A stretch of DNA of 8,960 nucleotides from Candidatus Falkowiibacteriota bacterium (GCA_030636285.1 DAOVXE010000019.1:1-8960); one strand, 5' to 3'. Shown: positions 1-6,162, numbered from the stretch's first letter. Notes: generated by a model from the letters alone, not told the origin. Program-made: numbers and translations.

Positions 1-1
1 C

Positions 2-580
2 ATGAAAAAAATTATTATTTATTTTGTTCTTGCCCTGGCTTTTTTTGTTCTGGGTTTTATTTCTTTTAATTTTATCAGCGAGCTAAAATCAAACAATAAA
101 AATGCTGATATAAAAAATCAAAACAATACTTACGAAGCCGGCTGGCAAGCGGCCAATAAAAGATTAGTGGATCTGGGAGTGGTTCGGGATACTAAGGAAA
201 TTATTATTAAAGAAATTTCCGGTTTTGTGTCTGAAGTTAAAAATAACAAAATTTGGGTTAAAATTGTTCCCTTAAGCCCGTTGCATGATCCGGATCTGGA
301 TACCAGAATTATTGGAATAAACAACAAAACTGAAATTACAAAATTGGTTATAAAGCCAAAGGAAGAGTATCAAAAGGAGATGAGCGAGCATATTGCGAAA
401 TATGGCGAAATTTCGGAATGGGCTGAGCCGGGCGAAAATGATCTGCCTGATCGTTATAATGAACAAGAAATTACTCTAAATGACATTACTGTCGGCAATC
501 AGGTTATTATAAAAACAGAAACTAATATTAGTGAAAAGAAAGAATTTATAGCTGACGAAATTACAGTTTACCCCAATTAA
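2..580 (+). CDS. Membrane-anchored protein of unknown function (CPR type)
   Basis: Encodes 192 residues. The N-terminus (MKKIIIYFV, hydrophobic to about residue 27) is a single membrane anchor or uncleaved signal. I see no lipobox, so the rest should lie outside the membrane. Residues 68-190 alternate short beta-like stretches: an 'SGFVSEVKNNKIWVKI' strand pair, a 'DPDLDTR' segment at about 97-103, an 'NNKTEIT' turn, and a closing 'ITVGNQVIIKTETNI' plus 'FIADEITVYP'. This order (gain of a G-x-V strand, ionic middle, 'VGdqV.v', 'A.eItv') resembles the small OB-like or DUF5666-like exported proteins common in CPR genomes; I make that link from memory of the pattern. The ATG is the second base of the window, so its ribosome site and promoter cannot be seen and a start further upstream cannot be excluded, although the Lys-rich, then hydrophobic N-terminus fits a true start. 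No terminator follows. No enzymatic motif is visible. Confidence 0.8.
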   Translation: MKKIIIYFVLALAFFVLGFISFNFISELKSNNKNADIKNQNNTYEAGWQAANKRLVDLGVVRDTKEIIIKEISGFVSEVKNNKIWVKIVPLSPLHDPDLDTRIIGINNKTEITKLVIKPKEEYQKEMSEHIAKYGEISEWAEPGENDLPDRYNEQEITLNDITVGNQVIIKTETNISEKKEFIADEITVYPN

Positions 581-603
581 AAAGTGTAAAAATCCGTAAA
601 ATA

Positions 604-612
604 TGGTATAAT
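604..612 (+). promoter_or_regulatory. Extended -10 promoter of the pilin gene
   Basis: TGGTATAAT gives a perfect TATAAT (607-612) with the TGn extension. The best -35 at 17-bp spacing is GTGTAA (584-589), a poor match, as expected for an extended -10 promoter. The start of transcription would be near 619, giving a leader of about 87 nt. Confidence 0.7.
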
Positions 613-626
613 GTGGATAAGTTTAT
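610..626 (-). promoter_or_regulatory. DnaA-box-containing 17-bp element, copy A
   Basis: AATGTGGATAAGTTTAT contains TGTGGATAA (612-620), the exact complement of the classical DnaA box TTATCCACA. It overlaps the last base of the -10 hexamer and covers the predicted transcription start. A near-identical copy (16 of 17 bases) lies at 6139-6155 in the leader of the lamin-tail gene. The match to the DnaA box is seen directly; binding by DnaA is inferred. Confidence 0.55.
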
Positions 627-639
627 TTAATTATTAATC

Positions 640-684
640 TTGCGTTCATTATTTTAATTTCTAGAATTAAGATAAGGAGCGTGA
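640..684 (+). promoter_or_regulatory. Long 5'-UTR stem-loop upstream of the pilin gene
   Basis: Arm 640-659 pairs with 665-684 around a TCTAG loop. The inner 11 pairs (649-659 with 665-675) are continuous, one A/G mismatch follows (648/676), then 8 further pairs (640-647 with 677-684). Four pairs are G-U (653/671, 645/679, 642/682, 641/683), so the structure forms fully only in + strand RNA. The hairpin ends 10 nt before the SD and buries an upstream SD-like AAGGAG (674-679). There is no T-run, so it is not a terminator. It may stabilise the mRNA or control translation. Confidence 0.6.
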
Positions 685-694
685 TTCAAAGACT

Positions 695-702
695 GGAGGT
701 GA
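695..702 (+). promoter_or_regulatory. Strong ribosome binding site of the pilin gene
   Basis: GGAGGTGA ends 3 nt before the ATG at 706. It is the strongest SD in the window, where most other genes have none, which suggests high translation of the pilin. It fixes the start codon. Confidence 0.85.
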
Positions 703-705
703 ATT

Positions 706-1203
706 ATGAAAAATAATAAAAAAGGTTTTACTTTGATCGAGCTCCTGGTTGTTATTGCCATTATCGGACTATTATCCACTTTGGCCGTAGTCGCGCTTAA
801 TAATGCCAGGCAAAAATCCAGGGACGCTAAGCGGGTAGCAGACATTAAACAGGTTCAAACCGCGTTAGAATTATATTTTAACGACCAGTCAGCATATCCC
901 AGCTCCGCAGGTGCCGGCCTTGCCTTGGGCGTAGGTTCTCAGAGCTGTTTGGGGGCCGGTGGTTTTGGCGCGGCTGGTGCTTGCACCAACCCTGTATATA
1001 TGGCCCAGGTGCCAACCTATCCTGAGCCGTTTACTGATAATACTTGCACTGCAGCCACTTCCGGTTATACCTATACCACTTTGAACGTTACAGGACCGTC
1101 AACATATAGGATTTCTTACTGCCTGGGCGCTAAGACCGGTGGTGTAGGAGTAGGCGTTAACATAGCCTGTGAAGGCGGAATTGCCGGTTGTACCGCTCCG
1201 TAA
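706..1203 (+). CDS. Type IV pilin / pseudopilin-like major pilin
   Basis: A 165-residue prepilin. The leader MKNNKKG is followed by FTLIELLVVIAIIGLL, the class III signal cut by prepilin peptidase (PilD) between G7 and F8. Mature Glu5 (E12), needed for subunit assembly, is present. The hydrophobic helix (8-31) continues into 'NNARQKSRDAKRVADIKQ' and 'LELYFNDQSAYP', the long amphipathic alpha-1 typical of CPR pilins. The globular part (about 66-165) is Gly/Ala/Thr-rich with six Cys (81, 93, 114, 139, 155, 162), enough for three disulfides. The protein sits in the membrane until assembled into a pilus or a competence/secretion pseudopilus. It has its own promoter, leader hairpin, strong SD and terminator, so it is a single-gene unit. 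Base composition is clearly more GC-rich than in the glycan genes downstream. Whether it is a major pilin or a minor pseudopilin cannot be told here; the strong SD favours major. Confidence 0.93.
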   Translation: MKNNKKGFTLIELLVVIAIIGLLSTLAVVALNNARQKSRDAKRVADIKQVQTALELYFNDQSAYPSSAGAGLALGVGSQSCLGAGGFGAAGACTNPVYMAQVPTYPEPFTDNTCTAATSGYTYTTLNVTGPSTYRISYCLGAKTGGVGVGVNIACEGGIAGCTAP

Positions 1204-1222
1204 TTTTCCAGTGTTTTATTAT

Positions 1223-1256
1223 AAAACCGCCCCGATTTTATCGGGGTGGTTTTTTT
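1223..1256 (+). terminator. Intrinsic terminator of the pilin gene
   Basis: AAAACCGCCCCGAT (1223-1236) pairs over 14 bp, with one G-U, with ATCGGGGTGGTTTT (1240-1253) around a TTT loop. Seven Ts run from 1250 to 1256. It lies 20 nt after the stop and separates the pilin unit from the glycan cluster. Confidence 0.95.
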
Positions 1257-1284
1257 AATGCTATTATTTAATCAGGTTTAAACG

Positions 1285-1293
1285 TGATATAAT
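1285..1293 (+). promoter_or_regulatory. Extended -10 promoter of the glycan cluster, leaderless
   Basis: TGATATAAT is a perfect extended -10 with no recognisable -35 at 16-18 bp spacing. The hexamer ends at 1293 and the ATG is at 1301, so a usual start 7-8 nt downstream falls on the A of the start codon or one base before it. No SD is present, consistent with a leaderless mRNA. Confidence 0.65.
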
Positions 1294-1300
1294 AGTTAAT

Positions 1301-3547
1301 ATGACAAATAAAATCATTAAAATAATTGACCGGGTTATTGAAGGGCTTATTTATTTAATAGTGGCAATAATACCGCTTTATTTTGCGATTTTATATCGCG
1401 ACTTTTCGGTTTTTTCGCTAGACAAAACTGTAGTATTTTGTTTGGGGGTTGAGGCGATAATAGTTTTTTGGGTTCTTAGAATAATAATTGCCAGAAAACT
1501 TAGTTTTTACGCGCACAAAACAAGTCTGGTAGTTTTACCTTTTATTATTTTTTATATTATTGCCTGCCTGGTTTCAATTGACCCGGGTGTTAGTTTTTGG
1601 GGTTCATATTGGCGGCAGCAGGGTTTGTTCGTTTATTTGCATTATTTTATGTTTTTTTTGGTTTTAATCAGCAGTATCCGGGAGAAACAAAAGATAATCA
1701 GGATCGGCCGTGTAATTATTTTTTCCAGCCTGCTTGTAAGCATTTACGGAATAGTGCAGTGGGTGGGACTGGATTTTTTACCCTGGAATTACACAATTCC
1801 GGTAGGCGGCCGGGTTACATCTACTTTTGGACAGCCGGTGTTTTTAAGCAATTATCTGGTATTAACAATTTTTCTTACCCTATATTATATTGTTAACTCG
1901 CTTAGAAAGATACGTTTTATTTATATTACAATTTTTATATTACAATTTTTTTGCCTTTATATTACTTATACCAGAGGGGCCTGGCTGGCTTTTATTTTCG
2001 GGACAATGCTTTTGCTTTATTATAGATTTTTTAAAGATCAGCCAAAAAGATCATTTTTAATAAAAATTATCACCCCGATCATTGTTTTAAGCTCTTTAGC
2101 GATTCTAATAATGAACTTGATACCTCAGGAAGCCTATGAGCGCGGGGTTTATAAGTCCCCGCTTCTTCGGATTAGGAACGCTCTGGATCTAAATACCGGT
2201 TCTTTGGCCATGCGAAAAAGGTATTGGCAAGCCGGAGTTGATTTGGCGGCGCAAAAACCAATAATTGGTTATGGTCCGGAATCTCAGCATAGTTTATTAG
2301 TACGATATTATAAGCCTGATTGGTCGGTTTATGAAAAAATCAATACCTCCCCGGACAGGGTGCATAATGAGTTGATAGATATTTTGGTTAATGGTGGATT
2401 TTTATTGTTTTTTTCATATTTAAGCATTATAGGAATAATTTTATATAAAGGAGGACAGTACTTGAAAAAAATTAAAAATCCTGAGAAAAGTGTTTTTTTC
2501 TATATATATGTTGGATTTATATCTTATCAAATAGCAATATTCAGCAGTTTTTCCAGCATAGAAACCAATGTATTTTTTTGGCTGTATTTATCCTGGATTT
2601 TTTTAATATTAAACAGCTTTAAGGAAAAAAGCCTTGTTATATTTAATAATATTGGGAAAAGATTTAATATTTATCTGTTTTTATTATTTTTTATTTTAGT
2701 CATTGGCATTGGATTTTTAGCACGGCTGAATGTTAATCAGGTTCGCGCTGATTATTTTTTTAGAAAAGCTAAAATAAGTTTTTCTGAAAATCGCTACCCT
2801 GATATGTTTGATGATTATTCCCGAGTTTTGGATTTAAACCCATACGAGGCTTATTATAAATGGTTTTTTATATTTGACGCTCTGCAGACTTTGCCGCATA
2901 TTGATTCGTTGGAATATCGCCTTGAAGTAATAGATTTGGTTGATCAAGCGTACAGCGAATACGAGAGCCAGAATGATAATTATGACAAGCTATTTATAAA
3001 GGGAAGTATTAATACGGCCAAGGGGCAGTATGTGGACGCTTTATATTATAAAAAAGCTGATGAAATTTATGATCAATTAGTTAAATTAAGCCCTTATATG
3101 CCTAATAGCTATAAACAATGGGGTGATATGTTGAGACAAAGCGGGGATAATGACAGGGCGATTGCGGCCTACAATCAAGGATTATCGGTTTTACCGAGTA
3201 TTGAAAATAAATATTTAAATCAAGAACATAGAGGTCAAATTAAGGCTTTTATGCTTGGCCTTTATCATTCTTTGGCAAAAACATATCATACGCAAGGCGA
3301 TATTGCCAATGCCAAGCAATATTATTTGAAAATACTTAAAATTAATCCGATGCTGACTCATGTATATTTGTTTTTGGGCGAATTATATGAAGATAATCAG
3401 GATTATAAAGAGGCTAAATGGTATTATTCAAGGGGGGCCGGTTTGGAGCCAAATAATGACATTTGGGCGAAAAGATTATTTGAACTTGAAAAAAATTTGA
3501 ATTACAAGTTAGGCCCAAAGGGCATATTATACCCCAGAGGGTACTAA
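1301..3547 (+). CDS. Wzy/O-antigen ligase-like membrane protein with C-terminal TPRs
   Basis: A 748-residue polytopic protein. About ten to twelve hydrophobic segments fill residues 12-475. The Wzy_C (PF04932) signatures are visible: 'STFGQPVFLSNYL' (174-185), 'YTRGAWLA' (223-230), and the loop 'DRVHNELIDILVNGG' (352-366), whose Arg/His-Asn correspond to the catalytic loop of polymerases and ligases. From about 476 the chain is soluble and helical with TPR-like repeats (about 602-635, 652-686, 687-720; 'YLKILKINP', 'YYSRGAGLEPNN'). The family joins lipid-linked glycans, either polymerising repeat units or transferring the glycan to LPS, or to pilin in the PglL/TfpO branch. CPR cells are not known to have LPS, so polymerisation or protein glycosylation is more likely (inference). 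It is the first gene of an AT-rich cluster, with the sulfotransferase-like gene 47 nt downstream. No SD. Confidence 0.88.
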   Translation: MTNKIIKIIDRVIEGLIYLIVAIIPLYFAILYRDFSVFSLDKTVVFCLGVEAIIVFWVLRIIIARKLSFYAHKTSLVVLPFIIFYIIACLVSIDPGVSFWGSYWRQQGLFVYLHYFMFFLVLISSIREKQKIIRIGRVIIFSSLLVSIYGIVQWVGLDFLPWNYTIPVGGRVTSTFGQPVFLSNYLVLTIFLTLYYIVNSLRKIRFIYITIFILQFFCLYITYTRGAWLAFIFGTMLLLYYRFFKDQPKRSFLIKIITPIIVLSSLAILIMNLIPQEAYERGVYKSPLLRIRNALDLNTGSLAMRKRYWQAGVDLAAQKPIIGYGPESQHSLLVRYYKPDWSVYEKINTSPDRVHNELIDILVNGGFLLFFSYLSIIGIILYKGGQYLKKIKNPEKSVFFYIYVGFISYQIAIFSSFSSIETNVFFWLYLSWIFLILNSFKEKSLVIFNNIGKRFNIYLFLLFFILVIGIGFLARLNVNQVRADYFFRKAKISFSENRYPDMFDDYSRVLDLNPYEAYYKWFFIFDALQTLPHIDSLEYRLEVIDLVDQAYSEYESQNDNYDKLFIKGSINTAKGQYVDALYYKKADEIYDQLVKLSPYMPNSYKQWGDMLRQSGDNDRAIAAYNQGLSVLPSIENKYLNQEHRGQIKAFMLGLYHSLAKTYHTQGDIANAKQYYLKILKINPMLTHVYLFLGELYEDNQDYKEAKWYYSRGAGLEPNNDIWAKRLFELEKNLNYKLGPKGILYPRGY

Positions 3548-3550
3548 CAG

Positions 3551-3579
3551 TAGTCGGGAATATTTCAATTCCTTGACTG
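3551..3579 (+). other. Intergenic hairpin before the sulfotransferase-like gene
   Basis: TAGTCG (3551-3556) pairs with TGACTG... in reverse (3574-3579, end pairs U-G and G-U), then GGAAT (3557-3561) pairs with ATTCC (3568-3572) around ATTTCA, leaving T3573 bulged. Eleven pairs in total. No T-run follows, so it is unlikely to terminate transcription. It may be an mRNA processing or stability element within the cluster transcript. Confidence 0.4.
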
Positions 3580-3594
3580 AAAATTAATTCGTCT

Positions 3595-4353
3595 ATGAAT
3601 ACTTTTGAAAACAACAAAACTGTTATTGTTCTGGGCATGCACCGCAGCGGCACTTCCGTTGTGGCGCGGGTTATAAATAGTTTGGGCGTGTCAATGGGGG
3701 AAAAGCATTTTATTATAAAGGATTATAAAAATCCATTTGGGTATTATGAGGATCTGCGTTTTATAGAACTAAATAAGAAAATTTTAAATGAACAAAACAA
3801 TGATATTACCAGAGTGCCATCCAGGGAAAGGATAATGGCCCAAAAAGAAAAATATAGTAGTCAAATTAAAAAATTGTTAGCGGAAAATTCTAAAAATGCT
3901 ACGTGGGGCTGGAAAGATCCGCGCACGGTTTTGACTATTGATTTATTTTATCCTTACATTAAAAACCCTTATTTTATTATTTGCGAAAGAGCGTCAGAAG
4001 AGATTGCCAAGTCTCTTAAGCGGCGCGACGGACTGGAATTGCAAATTGGAATAGAATTAGCTGATATATATAAAAAACGCATTGAAAATTTTTTAAATGT
4101 TTATGGTATAGAAAATTTACTTTGGATTAAATATAATAGTTTAATTAATGATACGACCGGCACCGTACAAGCAATAATTGACTTTATTAATGTTGATCCG
4201 ACAAAACGACAAGTGAGGAGAGCGCTCAACTCAGTCAAAAATAAAAATAAAATTAAATTTAGCAAGGCTTTGCATATAATTAAATATCCGCTAAGGCATC
4301 CGTGGAGGGCTTTAAAATATATAAAAAATAACGGCTTTAAAGTAGATAAATGA
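3595..4353 (+). CDS. Sulfotransferase-family protein (PAPS-dependent type)
   Basis: A 252-residue cytosolic protein. Residues 9-21 form a beta strand and P-loop-like turn, VIVLGMHRSGTSV, which is the 5'-phosphosulfate-binding loop of the sulfotransferase fold. 'NPFGYYED' (46-53) and 'WGWKDPRT' (104-111) are the further motifs usual in the bacterial branch found in polysaccharide clusters. 'ERASEEIAKSLKRRDGL' (131-147) carries the Arg/Ser segment that contacts the 3'-phosphate. The family moves a sulfuryl group from PAPS to a sugar or other hydroxyl, so sulfation of the cluster's glycan is a fair inference. Some members only bind nucleotides and the acceptor is unknown. The basic C-terminus (about 215-252, many Lys/Arg) may bind membrane or glycan. 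No SD precedes the ATG, but the P-loop lies so close to the N-terminus that no later start is possible. The glycosyltransferase starts 11 nt after its stop. Confidence 0.8.
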   Translation: MNTFENNKTVIVLGMHRSGTSVVARVINSLGVSMGEKHFIIKDYKNPFGYYEDLRFIELNKKILNEQNNDITRVPSRERIMAQKEKYSSQIKKLLAENSKNATWGWKDPRTVLTIDLFYPYIKNPYFIICERASEEIAKSLKRRDGLELQIGIELADIYKKRIENFLNVYGIENLLWIKYNSLINDTTGTVQAIIDFINVDPTKRQVRRALNSVKNKNKIKFSKALHIIKYPLRHPWRALKYIKNNGFKVDK

Positions 4354-4364
4354 GAAAAAAATAA

Positions 4365-5150
4365 ATGCAATACTCGGTTGTAATTATCAATTATAAAACC
4401 AGGAAAATGACTGCTGACTGCGTAAGGTCAGTAATATCTTTATTTGGGGGCAAAGATGTTGAAATCATATTGGCCATTAACGAGGCAGAGGATGATGAGG
4501 TAGATTTTTTTAAAGATACTTTTAATGATCAGATTAAAATTATTGCCAACAAGGTTAATTTAGGCTTTGGAAAGGCGTGTAATCAAGCGGCAAAAATCGC
4601 CAAGGGGCAATTTCTTTTTTTTCTAAATAGCGATACTTTAATTGAGAATAATTTTTTGCCGATTATTACTTCAATTTTCAATAGTGATAGTCGGGTGGGG
4701 ATTGTCAGTCCGCTTTTTAAAAAGCCATCCGGTAAAGAGCAATTGTATGGCTTTGGGGAATTCCCGGATTTATTTACCCCTATAATTTCCAGAATAAGAA
4801 TGATATTGAATAAAGATCAAGAGAAAAAAAAGGTTGAATGGGTGAGTGGCGCGGCAATGATCATAAGAAAAGATTTATTTAATAAATTAAATGGTTTTGA
4901 TGAAAATTTTTTTATGTATTTTGAGGATATTGATATTTGCAAGAGGACGGCTGCTCTTGGCCATAAGGTTTATTTATGTAGGGAAATACAATTAATGCAT
5001 AAAGAGGGGGCTAGTAGCCGTAATAAAAAATTATTAAAAAAGATTTATTATCAATCCCAGGATTATTACTACAAAAAGTATTACGGAGTGCTTGGGCAGA
5101 TTTTGGTTAAATTAATGCGTTGGCCATTTCGGTTGTTTAAGAATTATTGA
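4365..5150 (+). CDS. GT2-family glycosyltransferase (rhamnosyltransferase-like)
   Basis: 261 residues with a GT-A fold. 'YSVVIINYKTRKMTADCVRS' (3-22) is the first nucleotide-binding strand and helix. 'NKVNLGFGKACNQAAKIAKG' (62-81) and 'FLFFLNSDT' (83-91, the metal-binding DxD equivalent) follow. Then come 'WVSGAAMIIRK' (159-169) and 'FFMYFEDIDICKR' (182-194) with the likely catalytic Glu/Asp, and His212 in 'MHKEGASS'. This arrangement is typical of WbbL-like enzymes that transfer rhamnose or a similar sugar from a nucleotide sugar to a lipid-linked glycan at the inner face of the membrane. Odd point: the usual 'VDNxSxD' uridine-contact segment reads 'LAINEAEDD' (36-44), with the first Asp replaced by Ile. 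The basic tail (220-261) may touch the membrane. It is tightly linked to the sulfotransferase-like gene (11 nt). Donor and acceptor cannot be told from sequence. Confidence 0.9.
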   Translation: MQYSVVIINYKTRKMTADCVRSVISLFGGKDVEIILAINEAEDDEVDFFKDTFNDQIKIIANKVNLGFGKACNQAAKIAKGQFLFFLNSDTLIENNFLPIITSIFNSDSRVGIVSPLFKKPSGKEQLYGFGEFPDLFTPIISRIRMILNKDQEKKKVEWVSGAAMIIRKDLFNKLNGFDENFFMYFEDIDICKRTAALGHKVYLCREIQLMHKEGASSRNKKLLKKIYYQSQDYYYKKYYGVLGQILVKLMRWPFRLFKNY

Positions 5151-5158
5151 GAAAGGAA

Positions 5159-5173
5159 ACCGACAAAGTTGGT
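5159..5173 (+). other. Small intergenic hairpin before the methyltransferase gene
   Basis: ACCGAC (5159-5164) pairs with GTTGGT (5168-5173) around AAA, six pairs including one G-U. An A-rich stretch follows, so it is not a terminator. A competing pairing is possible between GTTG/TAAA (5168-5176) and TTTA/CAAC (5192-5200). The short length leaves chance possible. Confidence 0.3.
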
Positions 5174-5208
5174 AAAAAAATTAAAAAAACATTTAACAAC
5201 CTTTTAAT

Positions 5209-6051
5209 ATGAAAAAATGTATAATTTGCCATCACCAGAAATCTAGGGTGATTTTTAGTGAATTCGGCATTGATGTTTTAGAGTGCGATAACTGCGGGCA
5301 TGTGTATTCATCGTATAAGCAGGAGCAGGATTATAATGCTTATTTCGGCAATACAATTAACACTGGTGATCATTTTTGGTGGAACAAAGCGCACGAAAAA
5401 ATGTATAATGAATTTTTTAGGAAATTTATAATCAATAATAAAGGCAAGCTGCTTGATGTCGGCTGCGGTTTGGGTTATTTTCTAGAGAAAATAAACAGTT
5501 ATCCTGATTGGGAAACTTTTGGCTGCGAAATTTCCAAGCCGGCAGTAGAGTTTGCCGGAAATAAATTAAAATTAAAAAATATTTTTTGCGGCCGAATAGA
5601 AGAGTCTGAATTTGAAGAAAATTTTTTTGATATTATTACTTTATGGGATGTTATTGAGCATATTCCTGATCCAAGGCCACTTCTAAGCTCATTAAGGAAA
5701 ATATTAAAGCCAAGAGGTAAACTGTTTATTCATACCCCTAATTCACAAATTCAAATACCCAAGGCGAGAATAAAGAAATTATTATATGGCATGAATTCTA
5801 AGAAGCACTATCTGGAGGCTAAGGACCATATTAATATTTATTCCCCTAAAACTATTTCAATGTTACTTAAGCAAAATAATTATAATAATATAGAATTTAT
5901 CCACTTGCCCCCGATCCAAAGTGTTTCCGGAAGTAAAAAATTAATTTTAAAATATTTAAAAAATTTATATTTTTATTTTTCGGTTTTTATTTATTTCGTA
6001 TCCCTAAAGAAGATAAATGTAAATAATTTATTTGTAATTGCCAGTAAATAA
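5209..6051 (+). CDS. SAM-dependent methyltransferase with N-terminal zinc-binding motif
   Basis: 280 residues. The N-terminus has two Cys pairs (C4/C7 and C26/C29, 'CIIC' and 'CDNC'), a zinc-ribbon-like module often seen at the front of sugar and natural-product methyltransferases. The class I Rossmann domain follows: motif I 'LLDVGCGLGYF' (81-91) binds SAM, Glu107 in 'GCEIS' should hold the ribose, 'FDIITLWDVIEHIPDP' (140-155) is motif II/III, and 'LKPRGKLFIHTPN' (166-178) is the following strand. 'KDHINIYSP' (205-213) is the segment after the fold seen in Methyltransf_23 proteins. A hydrophobic stretch (about 250-265) near the C-terminus may sit on the membrane. The cluster context suggests methylation of a sugar, possibly capping chains (inference). 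NovU-type C-methyltransferases share the Cys module but are longer (about 400 residues). No SD precedes the ATG. It is the last gene of the cluster, and only AT-only, weak hairpins follow. Confidence 0.88.
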   Translation: MKKCIICHHQKSRVIFSEFGIDVLECDNCGHVYSSYKQEQDYNAYFGNTINTGDHFWWNKAHEKMYNEFFRKFIINNKGKLLDVGCGLGYFLEKINSYPDWETFGCEISKPAVEFAGNKLKLKNIFCGRIEESEFEENFFDIITLWDVIEHIPDPRPLLSSLRKILKPRGKLFIHTPNSQIQIPKARIKKLLYGMNSKKHYLEAKDHINIYSPKTISMLLKQNNYNNIEFIHLPPIQSVSGSKKLILKYLKNLYFYFSVFIYFVSLKKINVNNLFVIASK

Positions 6052-6099
6052 ACTTTATAAAAATTTTATGTTTTCTTTAAGAAAATTTCATCTTTGATT

Positions 6100-6108
6100 T
6101 GTTATAAT
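6100..6108 (+). promoter_or_regulatory. Extended -10 promoter of the lamin-tail-protein gene
   Basis: TGTTATAAT has TATAAT at 6103-6108 and the TGn extension. The -35 region (6080-6085) has no match to TTGACA. It overlaps AT-rich palindromes, the clearest being TTTTCTTTAAGAAAA (6071-6085). Transcription would start near 6115, giving a leader of about 96 nt, close to that of the pilin gene. Confidence 0.65.
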
Positions 6109-6138
6109 TAAAAGTAGCACATTGTTAACGCGTCTATT

Positions 6139-6155
6139 AATGTGGATAACTTTAT
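6139..6155 (-). promoter_or_regulatory. DnaA-box-containing 17-bp element, copy B
   Basis: AATGTGGATAACTTTAT matches copy A (610-626) at 16 of 17 bases, with G to C at the twelfth. It holds TGTGGATAA (6141-6149), an exact DnaA box on the - strand. Here it lies about 25-35 nt into the predicted leader rather than over the transcription start. Confidence 0.55.
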
Positions 6156-6162
6156 GAATTAA

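Noticed and set aside
681..716. An 11-codon GTG-started upstream ORF overlapping the pilin start, preceded by AAGGAG.
   Set aside because: The SD-like site is only 1 nt from the GTG and is buried in the leader stem. The peptide has no recognisable character, and the pilin has its own better SD.
772..780. TTATCCACT, one base from a DnaA box, inside the pilin gene (a second copy at 5897-5905 in the methyltransferase gene).
   Set aside because: Both lie in coding sequence on the other strand orientation, lack the extended flanks of the 17-bp element, and differ from the box at the last base, so chance is enough.
6057..6089. AT-only palindromes (ATAAAA-A-TTTTAT, TTTTCTT-T-AAGAAAA, GAAA-A-TTTC) after the methyltransferase gene as a terminator.
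   Set aside because: They lack G-C pairs for a stable stem and the following T-run is poor. In DNA this AT-rich, such palindromes are common. At most they are operator-like sequence at the -35 of the next promoter.
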